From: Vreelandella boliviensis LC1
Lineage (GTDB): Bacteria; Pseudomonadota; Gammaproteobacteria; Pseudomonadales; Halomonadaceae
Assembly (NCBI RefSeq): GCF_000236035.1
Contig: NZ_JH393257.1
Location: forward strand, 257,087-321,086
Direction of reading: 5' to 3'
Length of the DNA: 64,000 nt
Both the position numbers and the translations under genes were made by a program. Under the pieces are notes generated by a model, which saw only the letters and a list, made by a program, of their open reading frames with translations, searched no databases and had not been told where the DNA came from. Position 1 is the stretch's first letter, and every line of letters begins with the position of its first letter. Of the stretch, positions 46,744-56,009 are shown piece by piece.

Positions 46744-47175
46744 ATGCGCGATTTGTACCAGCGCCTCGCGGTTTCCCCCGAGGCCAACGACCAAGAAATC
46801 AACCAAGCCGTCGCTAGCTGCCTGCATAGCGCGCTACGCCAGGATGCCGAGGCAGTGTTCGCCGTTGCCGAACGCCGCGAAACCTACGATACGCTGCACG
46901 ACACCGTGAGCAATATTGGCAAGCTGCGAGCACGCCTAGGGCTCAGCCACGGCGCTCACTGGCAGGGCGATGTAGCTAACGACTTTTCGCTGCCGCCTGA
47001 CCACGCCATTTCGCGTCACGACGAACTGGTTGACCGCGTTAGCCACGCGGTCTCGCTGTATAATCGCTGGCGCCGCTTACGCGGGCCATGGCTACTGGTC
47101 GCCGTGTTCGCCGCCGGGGGTGGCATAGGTATCGCCTTGGGGCTCGCCCTGTGCCTGGGGCTTTTGCCGATGTGA
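46744..47175 (+). CDS. Membrane protein with degenerate J-like domain
   Basis: 143 residues. MRDLYQRLAVSPEANDQEIN begins like a J domain (LYxxLxVxxxAxxxEIxxA), and AVAERRETYDTLH matches helix IV (LxxxxRRxxYDxx), but the HPD loop is missing. A C-terminal membrane helix (WLLVAVFAAGGGIGIALGLA) ends the protein. It may be an inactive J-like adaptor working with the preceding J protein. The weak RBS and the stop overlapping the convergent MscS gene by 84 bp are odd. Confidence 0.65.
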   Translation: MRDLYQRLAVSPEANDQEINQAVASCLHSALRQDAEAVFAVAERRETYDTLHDTVSNIGKLRARLGLSHGAHWQGDVANDFSLPPDHAISRHDELVDRVSHAVSLYNRWRRLRGPWLLVAVFAAGGGIGIALGLALCLGLLPM

Positions 47176-49641
47176 CGCTGAACGATTATCCGTCTTATCG
47201 TGCTTGCGCGCCTGCTCATCCTGGCGGATCTCGGCTTTTGTCGGGCGCGGCGCGGGCTTCGGCGGTGCAGGTTTCTTATGATGCTCGGTGTTTGATTCAC
47301 TTTCTTGCGCTGCTTCACTCTTGTCCTGTTCACTCATGTCCTGTTCAATCTTGGACGAGCCGTTTTCTTGCGAGTCTTTTTCTGGCGAGCCCTTTTCTAA
47401 AGAGAACGAAGTGCCCGCGGTGGCCTCCATGCGGTCTTCAGAGCGAGCTTCCATACTGATACTGAGACGCGGCACGCCAAGATCAATCTCTTCGGCTTCC
47501 ATACGCTGCTTCAGCAGTAGGTTAAATGCACGCGAGACATCCCATTGCATCTCTGGCGCGGTGCGAAAACGCATGCGTAAAATGGGGCAGCCATCTTCAA
47601 AGCCCTGGACACCCTGCATTTCCAGCGGTGACCAGATGTAGTGGCGCATCATCGGGTCGCGTCGCAGCTCCTGGGCGGTCTCCTGCATCAGCGTAATCGC
47701 ATCGTCGATTTTCATATCAAACGGTATACGGATACGCATCAGCGCGATGCCGAACTGACGGGACATGTTATGTATCGACTCAATACGGCTAAAGGTGATG
47801 ATGTGCACAATCCCATCCAAATCCCGCAGCCGCACGGTGCGCAGCGTCAGTCCCTCAACCGTGCCCATATGATTATTAATCTGTACAAAGTCATCTACCG
47901 CCAGCGAATCTTCGATCAAGATAAAAATGCCGGTAATTAAATCCTGCACTAACGTTTGAGCACCAAAACCAATCGCCAGACCGATCACACCAGCACCGGC
48001 TAGCAGCGGCGTGACGTTGACACCCAAATTGGCCAACCCAGCGATGACGGCAATAATCAAAATGGTGACGAAAATGACGTTGCGAATCATCGGCGTGATG
48101 GTTTGTGCCCGGGCCTGATTGACCCGCCGCCCCCGGGAGCGCGCCGACGACGTCAGCGCCCGCTGAATGGCGGTGTCGGCAAATATCCACACCAACCATG
48201 CCAGCAGCACGGTGGCACCCAGGCTAACCAGTGCCTGACCAATCCGTGCACTGGCCACGGCCTGCTGGCCCAGTCCAAAGAATGAACCGCCCCACACCTG
48301 CATCGAGAGTTCAGCAAACACCATCCACGAACAGATATGCGCCAACACAAAGCCGAAGCGCTCTAAACGTTTACGGTACTGGCTCTGACGGTGTCGGTGG
48401 CGACGCTTACCCATCCGTTCCGCCTGACGGCGCAGCAACCCAGTGACCACCAGCGTAAGCACCAATAGGCTGGCGGAAATAATTGAGCGCGCCAGGGCGG
48501 TTCCCACATCGCCAACGGTGATAAAAATTGCCAGCAAGGAACCCATTACCATCAGCAGCGCCGGTATATGCCATAACCCCCCCAGAGAGCGAACCATCTC
48601 GACGGCGGCATTGGCATCCCTACGCTGCTTGTAGGGGCGGTTGCAAATCAAATGGCGCACAGGGCGTTTAAATTTAAGAATAAACCGCGCGACCAAAAGC
48701 GCCGCGAGCATATTGGAAAGAACAGAGACTAGGCTCGACAACTCGCTACCCAGCATGTCGACCAGGCGAGTGGAGTTAACCGCATCGCCAAGCGCAATCA
48801 AGGCACCGATCACAAATAGACCGCGCAAAGCACGTTGTTGAAGTAGTTGTACCGCAGTAAACCGATGGCCGCGGCTAAAGAACGCGATCACCGTTTCAAA
48901 TACCACCGACAGCGCTCGGCCACACAGGCAGATATAGGCCACCACCAGCACTAATGTCCGCCCTGGACTATCGGGCAGCACTTGACCAATACCCAATGTT
49001 AGAGCAAACGCCAACGCCCAAGGCAGCATGCGACGCAAAAAGTGCACTGCTAACAGCCAGCCCTTCGGATCCCGGGGCAGATCAAGGGGCCACTCACGCC
49101 GGGTTGCCAGCATACGCCCAAAGGCAATCATCATCACCAGCAGCACGATCCATATCAGGGCGAGCACGGCTCCTTCAACGACTGCGCGAATCGCTTCACC
49201 CTGGTCGGCATCATCGTTAAGCGCGCGCAAATCCTCCGCGCCTTGAACGAGATGGCGTGACCACTGATCAACCGGCGAGTCACCCGACTGGGCCTGATCG
49301 CCAAGATCGCTTAAGGTGTCGGCGAGTGCGCCCAGCAGCCCTTGGTGCACCACACCCTCGTCCTCACTGACAGCGTCCGCCGCGACCTGCAGCTCGCGTA
49401 GCGATTTAAGCAACTCGGTGCGACGCTCTTCATTTTCGAGCATGGTGATAACGTCAGTTAGCGAACTCTGGAACTCTTCGCCACTGACCTCGGTCGTTTC
49501 CTCTCCAGAACCGCTGCTCAGCCCAGGCAGCGACACCGTTTGCGCCTGGGCCTGTGTTATTGCCATGCTTGTCACTGCTAGGCTTGCCAACACAAACAAG
49601 AAAAAGCCTATTACTGAATTGATTAACCAGTGCTGTCGCAC
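47092..49641 (-). CDS. Large MscS-family mechanosensitive channel (YbiO-like)
   Basis: 849 residues. A signal peptide (MRQHWLINSVIGFFLFVLAS to AQAQ) precedes a periplasmic helical domain (about 35-145), about ten membrane helices and the MscS core from about residue 500: LLAGAGVIGLAIGFGAQTLV (pore helix TM3), then DFVQINNHMGTVEGLTLRTV. The cytoplasmic vestibule is followed by a charged 130-residue tail rich in E, K, S and P. Opens under membrane tension to release solutes on hypo-osmotic shock. The start is GTG with AGGAG 7 bases upstream. Confidence 0.9.
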   Translation of the reverse strand: MRQHWLINSVIGFFLFVLASLAVTSMAITQAQAQTVSLPGLSSGSGEETTEVSGEEFQSSLTDVITMLENEERRTELLKSLRELQVAADAVSEDEGVVHQGLLGALADTLSDLGDQAQSGDSPVDQWSRHLVQGAEDLRALNDDADQGEAIRAVVEGAVLALIWIVLLVMMIAFGRMLATRREWPLDLPRDPKGWLLAVHFLRRMLPWALAFALTLGIGQVLPDSPGRTLVLVVAYICLCGRALSVVFETVIAFFSRGHRFTAVQLLQQRALRGLFVIGALIALGDAVNSTRLVDMLGSELSSLVSVLSNMLAALLVARFILKFKRPVRHLICNRPYKQRRDANAAVEMVRSLGGLWHIPALLMVMGSLLAIFITVGDVGTALARSIISASLLVLTLVVTGLLRRQAERMGKRRHRHRQSQYRKRLERFGFVLAHICSWMVFAELSMQVWGGSFFGLGQQAVASARIGQALVSLGATVLLAWLVWIFADTAIQRALTSSARSRGRRVNQARAQTITPMIRNVIFVTILIIAVIAGLANLGVNVTPLLAGAGVIGLAIGFGAQTLVQDLITGIFILIEDSLAVDDFVQINNHMGTVEGLTLRTVRLRDLDGIVHIITFSRIESIHNMSRQFGIALMRIRIPFDMKIDDAITLMQETAQELRRDPMMRHYIWSPLEMQGVQGFEDGCPILRMRFRTAPEMQWDVSRAFNLLLKQRMEAEEIDLGVPRLSISMEARSEDRMEATAGTSFSLEKGSPEKDSQENGSSKIEQDMSEQDKSEAAQESESNTEHHKKPAPPKPAPRPTKAEIRQDEQARKHDKTDNRSASHRQKPQAQGEPQGDTYATPGGEHGDQ

Positions 49642-49784
49642 GCCCTACTCCTAAAAATTAGCTTTGATGGCGCCCTGCTTATCGTGTGCCGCCGCTATGG
49701 TTTACTGAACCCAGTAATACGCTCAGTCTCAATGCGTGACTATGATAGGCTGGAGACTTAAACGTTCACCTCAAGGATGCCGAG

Positions 49785-50795
49785 ATGACGCTACAAGCTC
49801 CACCTAATCGCTTAAACAGCCACGGGAAAATCCGGCAAGTTGGCGTCGAAATTGAATTCGCTGGCCTGCCGCCCCGAGACACGGCGATGATCGTACGTGA
49901 GCTGTTTGGCGGGGAGCTTAACGTGGTAAGCCCCCATCGGCTACTAGTAGAGGATACCCGTTGGGGTGAATTTGGTATCGAGCTCGACACCCAGTACGCA
50001 CATCCCGATAAATCGCTGGTCGACGACCCTCACGCCGAAGACAGCGAATGGGCCCGCCATCAGCATCAGCGGCGGGTCGAGTTTCATCAAAAAACCCGCG
50101 AATTGATTGGTGACATGGTCACCGGTCTGGTGCCTACTGAAATCGTTTGCCCACCGATACCTTGGAATGAACTGGAAGATTTAGACACGCTGTTTGAAGC
50201 ACTGCGTGAACACGGCGCTAAGGGCACCGATGCCAGTCTGCTGTATGGGTTTGGGTTGCACCTAAACCCTGAAGTTGAGCGCTTTGACGTTGACTACTTG
50301 CTCGCCATGCTGCGCGCTTACCTGCTGCTGGCTGGCTGGCTGCGCGACGAAATCAAAGTCGATATTACCCGTGAGATGCTGCCCCACGCGAATCCATTTC
50401 CCAAAGCCTACGCGCTAAAAGTACTTGATAGCCGCTATTCGCCTGATCTCGACACGCTAATTGACGACTACCTGCACTACAATCCAACGCGCAATCGCGA
50501 GCTGGATATGCTACCGCTATTTGCCTACCTGCGCCCCGACCACTCCCATGAATTGCTGCATACCCAGCTTACCAAGCCGCGCCCTACCTTTCATTATCGC
50601 CTACCTAACGCCCAGCTTTCCCAGCCAGGGTGGGGTTCAGTGGTAGAGTGGAATCGCTGGGTGGAAGTTGAGAAACTTGCCGCTAATTCTGAGGTTTTGC
50701 TCGCTCGCTGCGCTGAGTATATCGCCGACCATAACCGACCAATGCTGACCCGTATAAAAGAAAAATTGGTTCGATGGCTTCGTCGTGAGCGCTAG
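49785..50795 (+). CDS. Amidoligase family enzyme (Amidoligase_2)
   Basis: 336 residues. IRQVGVEIEFAGLPPRDTAM near the N-terminus is the first metal/ATP strand (GxExE) of the glutamine-synthetase/gamma-glutamylcysteine-ligase-like COOH-NH2 ligase superfamily. FGLHLNPEVERFDVDYLLAM is the second catalytic strand (H-x-N) and HYRLPNAQLSQPGWGSVVEW the last block. Predicted to form an amide between a carboxylate and an amine using ATP, perhaps in a gamma-glutamyl or peptide tag. AAGGA precedes the ATG. It is followed 60 bp later by a class I glutamine-amidotransferase-like hydrolase, a known gene partner of this family. Confidence 0.85.
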   Translation: MTLQAPPNRLNSHGKIRQVGVEIEFAGLPPRDTAMIVRELFGGELNVVSPHRLLVEDTRWGEFGIELDTQYAHPDKSLVDDPHAEDSEWARHQHQRRVEFHQKTRELIGDMVTGLVPTEIVCPPIPWNELEDLDTLFEALREHGAKGTDASLLYGFGLHLNPEVERFDVDYLLAMLRAYLLLAGWLRDEIKVDITREMLPHANPFPKAYALKVLDSRYSPDLDTLIDDYLHYNPTRNRELDMLPLFAYLRPDHSHELLHTQLTKPRPTFHYRLPNAQLSQPGWGSVVEWNRWVEVEKLAANSEVLLARCAEYIADHNRPMLTRIKEKLVRWLRRER

Positions 50796-50855
50796 CTTTC
50801 TTACAGCACCCGGTTTTGCATCTTTCATTTCCTGTCACAGTGAGTAACTACCCGC

Positions 50856-51536
50856 ATGACTCGGCCGCTTATCGGAATTACTACCTCTGACCAAAAAAGC
50901 CTCCTAGCGTGGTGGTTTGATTGGTTTGCCGTCTGGCGGCATGGCGGCAAACCGCTGCGGTTATCGCCTTCGCGGCCGCAGCCAGAAAGCCTTGATGGCT
51001 TAATTATTGGCGGCGGCGACGATATTCAGGCCCATCTTTACGGTGACGAAGTCCAACTGGATGTGCGCCTTGACCCTGCTCGGGATGAGCTTGAGCTTTC
51101 CCTGCTTGAGCGTTTTATTCCGTTGAATACCCCTGTACTGGGCATTTGCCGGGGGGCGCAATTAATCAACGTGCACCTTGGCGGCACGCTGGATCCCGAT
51201 ATCTACACCACCAATGAAGGGATTAAACGGCGCCGCACAGTACTGCCGCGCAAAACCGTTGATATAGTCGGGGCGAGTCAGTTGCATCGCTTGCTAGGGG
51301 TCACCTGGTGCCGGGTTAACAGCCTGCATCATCAAGCCGTTTATCAGGCGGGCAGAGGGATAGAAATCGTCGCCCGGGATCGGGATGGTTTGGTGCAAGG
51401 CATCGAGTCGCGGGAGCACGACTTTTTGATTGGCGTGCAGTGGCACCCGGAGTGGCTGATTTTCAACCGCCCCCAGCAGCGCTTGATTCGCGCGCTGGTG
51501 AGGGCGTCAGAACAGCATGCTGAACGGCGGGGTTAA
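50856..51536 (+). CDS. Peptidase C26-type glutamine amidotransferase
   Basis: 226 residues, class I GATase fold. Nucleophile Cys in VLGICRGAQLINVHLGGTLD, and the His-Glu pair in IGVQWHPEWLIF. Close to PuuD-type gamma-glutamyl-GABA hydrolases, which cut gamma-glutamyl amide bonds. Next to the amidoligase, it could remove, edit or supply ammonia for the amide formed. Both genes are probably one operon. Biological substrate unknown. Confidence 0.88.
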   Translation: MTRPLIGITTSDQKSLLAWWFDWFAVWRHGGKPLRLSPSRPQPESLDGLIIGGGDDIQAHLYGDEVQLDVRLDPARDELELSLLERFIPLNTPVLGICRGAQLINVHLGGTLDPDIYTTNEGIKRRRTVLPRKTVDIVGASQLHRLLGVTWCRVNSLHHQAVYQAGRGIEIVARDRDGLVQGIESREHDFLIGVQWHPEWLIFNRPQQRLIRALVRASEQHAERRG

Positions 51537-51545
51537 GAGTACGAA

Positions 51546-52046
51546 CTAGCCCAACACCGCCAAGGCAGCCTGGTAATCAGGCTCGTTCTTCAACTCGCTC
51601 ACCAGCTCGCTATGCAGCACGCGGTTTTCGGCATCCAGCACCACTACTGCGCGGGCGCATAGGCCTTCCATGGGGTTGTTGCACAGCGCCACGCCCCAGG
51701 CTTCGCGAAACTCGGGGTGGCGGAAAGTAGATAGCGTTTCGACGTTATCCAGTCCTTCCGCGCCACAAAAGCGTTTGGCCGCAAAGGGTAAATCCGCTGA
51801 AACGACCAATACCACGGTGTCCGCAAGGTTAGACGCCAGCTCGTTAAAGTGACGCGTGGACATAGCACAGGTGGGTGTATCCACACTGGGAATGATATTA
51901 AGCACTTTACGCTTGCCTGCATACGTATCGAGCGTAACGTCTTGCAGGTCGGTGTTCGTCAGCGTCATGGCAGGTGCCGCCTGCCCTTCTGCGGGCAGTG
52001 TGCCCGCCACATCCAGCGGTTCGCCTGCACGGGTGATCTGTTGCAT
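51546..52046 (-). CDS. tpx: Thiol peroxidase Tpx
   Basis: 166 residues (E. coli 167), atypical 2-Cys peroxiredoxin. The peroxidatic Cys is in [19 protein letters not shown] (motif T-P-T-C) and the resolving Cys in [18 protein letters not shown]. Reduces lipid and small alkyl hydroperoxides with thioredoxin. GAGGAG lies before the ATG. Divergent from the second amidotransferase gene and convergent with the C26 gene, 9 bp apart. Confidence 0.96.
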   Translation of the reverse strand: MQQITRAGEPLDVAGTLPAEGQAAPAMTLTNTDLQDVTLDTYAGKRKVLNIIPSVDTPTCAMSTRHFNELASNLADTVVLVVSADLPFAAKRFCGAEGLDNVETLSTFRHPEFREAWGVALCNNPMEGLCARAVVVLDAENRVLHSELVSELKNEPDYQAALAVLG

Positions 52047-52182
52047 TATCTACTCCTCATGACGTTAATAATTAAAGCATTCTTACCATTTAAGAAGCCA
52101 TGTTAGGCTATCTTCACGCCTTTGTGCTCTTCCTTAAAGGCCTTTGTTCAACGTTTGCGTTTCATCATACCGAGGGAGTGAT

Positions 52183-52899
52183 ATGGCCTGTGTATTGATC
52201 GTTAAAACCGGTGACGCTTTTCCAGAAGTTGTCGACCAGCACGGTGATTTTGAAACGCTATTTAAAAAGCAGCTTAGCACTGCACTGCCGACCCATTTAG
52301 ATCTGCAGGTGTGGGACGCAACACGCCAACCCAGCGCCCCTGACCTTGATGCAGTGGCGGGCATTTTGATTACTGGCTCGCACAGTATGGTCAGCGATGC
52401 CGAACCCTGGAGCGAAGCGCTTAAGCCGTGGCTGCAAGAGGCACTGGCAAACGACACGCCTATGCTAGGCGTTTGCTATGGCCACCAGTTAATGGCCACC
52501 GCTTTTGGCGGCGTGAGCGACTACCATCCGGCGGGCCGCGAATCCGGCACACGCACCGTGCGGCTAACCCAGGCAGGCCAGCAAGACCCGCTGTTTAGCC
52601 AACTACCGGCGAACTTTGTCGCCCACCTGACCCATGCCCAGTCAGTGATGCAAGCGCCTCTCAATTGCACGGTGTTAGCCCATAACAACCACGACGCCCA
52701 CCAGGCGCTGCGCTACGGCCCACGCCAGTGGAGTGTGCAGTTTCACCCCGAGTTTACGGCGCCAGTGATGCGTGCCTACCTTGAACGCCAACGCGCTGCG
52801 CTGCGGGACCAGGGCGAAGAGCCCGATACGCTGCTGGCGAATATTACTGACTGCCATGAAGCCACCAGCCTGCTGCGGCGCTTTTTGGACTTTTTATAG
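52183..52899 (+). CDS. Class I glutamine amidotransferase-like protein
   Basis: 238 residues from ATG 52183 (MACVLIVKTGDAFPEVVDQH), preceded by GAGGG. The active-site Cys is in MLGVCYGHQLMATAFGGVSD and the His-Glu in WSVQFHPEFTAPVMRAYL. This is the GuaA-N/YfeJ-like stand-alone type, called glutamine amidotransferase in many genomes without a known partner. A different subfamily from the C26 gene 1.3 kb upstream. An in-frame ATG at 52144 lacks an RBS and was rejected. Confidence 0.87.
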   Translation: MACVLIVKTGDAFPEVVDQHGDFETLFKKQLSTALPTHLDLQVWDATRQPSAPDLDAVAGILITGSHSMVSDAEPWSEALKPWLQEALANDTPMLGVCYGHQLMATAFGGVSDYHPAGRESGTRTVRLTQAGQQDPLFSQLPANFVAHLTHAQSVMQAPLNCTVLAHNNHDAHQALRYGPRQWSVQFHPEFTAPVMRAYLERQRAALRDQGEEPDTLLANITDCHEATSLLRRFLDFL

Positions 52900-52928
52900 C
52901 CCTTAGCAAAAACCCTTAGCAAAAGCCA

Positions 52929-53615
52929 CTACTGACGCTCATCACGCCGTGAAGCCAACCTATCTGCTAGCCGTGTAGGCTCAGGTAGCTTGGTACGCCC
53001 TAAGCAGCGCAACACCCAGGCCAGTGAGGTCTCAAGAGTGATACGGTGCCCAGGCGATACGTATATGGGTTTAACCTTGGTTCGGGAGCGCAAAACCGCA
53101 CCAATGGTCTCTTGCCCCGCATATAGCGGCACCCAGTCGCCGCGCTGCTCGCCCATCTCAACGTGTTGGCCATATAGGCGTGACTTGGCAATGCCGATGG
53201 TGGGCAAATCCAGCCATAGTCCTAAGTGAGCCGCCACGCCTAACCGGCGTGGGTGCGCAATCCCCTGGCCATCAACCATCACCAGTTCAGGCATCACGCT
53301 GAGTTTTTCAAATGCCCCCAGCGCGGCTGGGATTTCTCGAAACGAAAGCAGACCTGGAATGTAGGGCATGCGGGTGGGCTCGCGATGAACCACTTGCTCA
53401 ACCACCGTTAAATCCGGTGCGGTGGCAGGATCCCATTTCAATACCACTACCGCTGCCCGGGTGATTTCGCCGCTGTCTTCAAAACCGATATCCACCCCGG
53501 CGATATGCGTTATCGGCGCTAGGCGATCTGTCATTTCCAATCGCTGCGCCAACTGCGACTGCAGCGCCCTGGCCTCTCGCGGGGCCAAATTCCATTCGTG
53601 AAGCGGTGCGGGCAT
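52929..53615 (-). CDS. nfi: Endonuclease V
   Basis: 228 residues (E. coli 223). Cuts DNA (or RNA) 3' to deoxyinosine. Catalytic Asp in ITHIAGVDIGFED; the wedge and base-recognition segment is EPTRMPYIPGLLSFREIPA (PYxPGxLxFRE), with the second Asp in VMVDGQGIAHPRRLGVAAHL and further metal ligands near PTIGIAKSRLYG. GGGAGGAAG lies 6 bases before the ATG at 53615. Confidence 0.95.
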   Translation of the reverse strand: MPAPLHEWNLAPREARALQSQLAQRLEMTDRLAPITHIAGVDIGFEDSGEITRAAVVVLKWDPATAPDLTVVEQVVHREPTRMPYIPGLLSFREIPAALGAFEKLSVMPELVMVDGQGIAHPRRLGVAAHLGLWLDLPTIGIAKSRLYGQHVEMGEQRGDWVPLYAGQETIGAVLRSRTKVKPIYVSPGHRITLETSLAWVLRCLGRTKLPEPTRLADRLASRRDERQ

Positions 53616-53664
53616 GGCTTCCTCCCTGAACGTAAACAATCCTGTGAATGAAGAATAAGGTAGC

Positions 53665-53703
53665 AAAAAAACGCCCCCGCACCAGTAAAGGTGCGGGGGC
53701 GTT
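53665..53703 (-). terminator. Terminator of the DEAD-box helicase gene
   Basis: ACGCCCCCGCACC and GGTGCGGGGGCGT form a perfect 13-bp stem. On the minus strand it is followed by T7. It lies about 58 bp beyond the helicase stop. Confidence 0.9.
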
Positions 53704-53760
53704 GAGATATTCTCAGCTGCTGCTTGGCGGCAGCTGATTAATCCTTATGTTGATGAAGGC

Positions 53761-55476
53761 TTAGGCGCGTTCGCGACGACGTACCGGCGCATCGCCTTCG
53801 TCACGACGACGGCGCGGAGCCCGCTCTGCCGGTGCGCTGTCTTCGCTGATTTCCAGCGGACGACCGGCCACACGGGCACGGGCCATCTTGGTCAGAATCG
53901 TCGAGGGCAAGCCGCTCGGCAGTTCGACCACAGAGAAAGCGTTGCGAATATCGATACGACCGATACGCGCGCCTTCAATGCCGCCTTCGTTAGCGAGGGC
54001 ACCGACGAGTTGGCCAGGCTTGACGCCATCTTTATGACCAACCGATACGCGGTAGCGCGTCATACCTTCAGTCGGCGCGCCAGTACGTTCGCGGCGTGCA
54101 CCCGGCTTACCGCCAGCCGCTCCATCACGCGAGGGCTTCTCTTTGCGCGGCGCCTGTAGGCGACCAATCGGCGGCTCGTCAGCGCGCGCCATAGCGGCAA
54201 ACGCACAGGTTAGCTCGATCGGGTCATGACCTTCTTCGATCAGGCGCTCAATCAGAGCACGCTGCTCTTCGGCGCCTTTAGTCAAGGAGGCAATAACACG
54301 CTGATGGAAGACTTCATCGCGATGCGCGCGAATAGCGGCTTCGTCAGGCAGCGGCATTTCGGTCATTTTCTGACCGGTTGCCTGCTCCATCCAACCCACT
54401 TTGCGCGCTTCACGGAAGCCGGCAAAGGTAATCGCGATGCCGCTACGACCCGCACGACCGGTACGGCCGATACGGTGCGTGTAAGCTTCGGCATCTTGGG
54501 GCAGGTCGTAGTTGATCACGTGAGTGATACGCGACACGTCAAGACCACGGGCTGCCACGTCAGTGGCGATCAGCACGTCGACTTTGCCACGCTTCAAGCG
54601 CGTAATGGTACGCTCACGCAGGCTCTGATCGAGATCACCCGACAGGCCAGCGGCGTTAACGCCACGAGCAGTCAACTGCTCAACGAGCGTGGTACAAGCT
54701 GCACGGGTACGCACAAAGACGATGGCACCATCGACCGGCTCGACTTCAAGGATACGTGCAACGGCTTCAAGCTTAGCGCCACCGTCAACGCGCACAATGC
54801 GCTGTTCGATGTTTTCGCCGGTCGTAGTGCCCGACTCAATCGCAACTTTCACCGGATTAACCAAGTAACGGTTAACGATGCGCTCAATTTCAGTCGGCAG
54901 AGTCGCCGAGAAGAACACACGCTGAGCATCTTTCGGGGTATCGGCAACCACGCGTTTTACGTCGTCGATAAAGCCCATGCGCAGCATTTCATCAGCTTCA
55001 TCCAGCACTAGGGCGGAGAGGCCATCAAGCTTGAGGCTACCGCGATCCAGGTGGTCGATAATCCGGCCAGGAGTACCGACAACTACTTGCGCGCCACGCT
55101 TAAGGGCGCCCAGCTGTTCACGGTACTCTTGACCACCACATAGGGTCGCAACTTCGAGACCTTTCAGGTTTTGGCCATACTTACTAAACGAGGCAGCTAC
55201 TTGCTGAGCCAATTCGCGGGTTGGTGCCATTACCAACACTTGCGGCTCACGGCGAGTCAGTTCTAAACGTGACAGTAACGGTAATGCAAACGCTGCCGTT
55301 TTGCCGGTACCGGTTTGTGCTTGGCCCAGCATATCGCGGCCTTCAAGCAGCGCAGGGATGGTTTGCGCTTGAATCGGCGAGGGAACTAGGTATCCCTGTG
55401 ATTCAACAGCAGACAGAACGGCAGGCAAAAGAGCCAGATCGCCGAAGCTCGGCGAGGCGACAGAAGTCGAGGTCAT
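53761..55476 (-). CDS. deaD: DEAD-box RNA helicase, DeaD/CsdA-like
   Basis: 571 residues. Motifs in order: Q motif (GYLVPSPIQAQTIPALLEGR), I AQTGTGKT (53-60), Ia PTRELAQQV, II DEAD, III SAT, V GLDVSRITHVINYDLPQ, VI HRIGRTGRAGR. After the core comes a DbpA-like RNA-binding domain (YRVSVGHKDGVKPGQLVGAL), then an Arg-rich tail (ERAPRRRRDEGDAPVRRRER). DeaD assists ribosome assembly and mRNA decay in the cold. AGGTGTG precedes the ATG. Confidence 0.94.
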   Translation of the reverse strand: MTSTSVASPSFGDLALLPAVLSAVESQGYLVPSPIQAQTIPALLEGRDMLGQAQTGTGKTAAFALPLLSRLELTRREPQVLVMAPTRELAQQVAASFSKYGQNLKGLEVATLCGGQEYREQLGALKRGAQVVVGTPGRIIDHLDRGSLKLDGLSALVLDEADEMLRMGFIDDVKRVVADTPKDAQRVFFSATLPTEIERIVNRYLVNPVKVAIESGTTTGENIEQRIVRVDGGAKLEAVARILEVEPVDGAIVFVRTRAACTTLVEQLTARGVNAAGLSGDLDQSLRERTITRLKRGKVDVLIATDVAARGLDVSRITHVINYDLPQDAEAYTHRIGRTGRAGRSGIAITFAGFREARKVGWMEQATGQKMTEMPLPDEAAIRAHRDEVFHQRVIASLTKGAEEQRALIERLIEEGHDPIELTCAFAAMARADEPPIGRLQAPRKEKPSRDGAAGGKPGARRERTGAPTEGMTRYRVSVGHKDGVKPGQLVGALANEGGIEGARIGRIDIRNAFSVVELPSGLPSTILTKMARARVAGRPLEISEDSAPAERAPRRRRDEGDAPVRRRERA

Positions 55477-56009
55477 TAATCACACCTTGGTAGGCCGGTA
55501 AGTACCGGCAAAAAAACATCATAAGCGTCTCTGACTCTGTCATCGCACAACGACATAAAGTGTGGTCATTGTCGATAACAGGCACCGCCATAGCGGTCAA
55601 AGCCATCAATGGAGTCGGAGACGCCGGTCGCACCTAGCATCCGGTTGGCAAACACCGCGTTAGCGGGCCAACCGCTGTGGCGACCTTCTGCGCCGATTTC
55701 ACCCGTGTGGTGAAATACTGGAGGCGCGCCATCTTCACAGCAATGAATATCTCGCAAATGGCGAGATATTCCCGCAAGCGCTACTACGAATAACTATTAA
55801 TATAGACCCATTAATAATTGTGCAGATGTACGCTCACCGTCATGATGGAGGGGTCAACACATGCGAGGAGGCCGCATCCTACCATTGCATTTGGCTTCTG
55901 ACCAGCACTTTTAAGTTGCGCCACCTTGGATCAAGGACTTGCACTCATGCAGATATGGTCTAACCTGGAAAGTGCCTAATCAAGTTCACTATTCTCAAGG
56001 AGCGATGCA
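55477..56009. other. 533-bp gap between deaD and a CsbD gene
   Basis: This should contain the deaD promoter and a long leader. At 55745-55771 GAATATCTCGC and GCGAGATATTC form a perfect 11-bp hairpin with loop AAATG. A 63-codon frame across 55566-55757 can only start with TTG and is not convincing. AT-rich sequence at 55775-55830 may be promoter DNA. Confidence 0.5.

Noticed and set aside
54226-55011. A 261-codon open frame antisense to deaD
   Set aside because: It is wholly inside the DEAD-box helicase on the other strand, whose motifs are continuous, and it has no recognisable domain; a high-GC shadow frame.
55566-55757. A 63-codon frame upstream of deaD
   Set aside because: Starts only with TTG inside a hairpin, no RBS, no recognisable motif.
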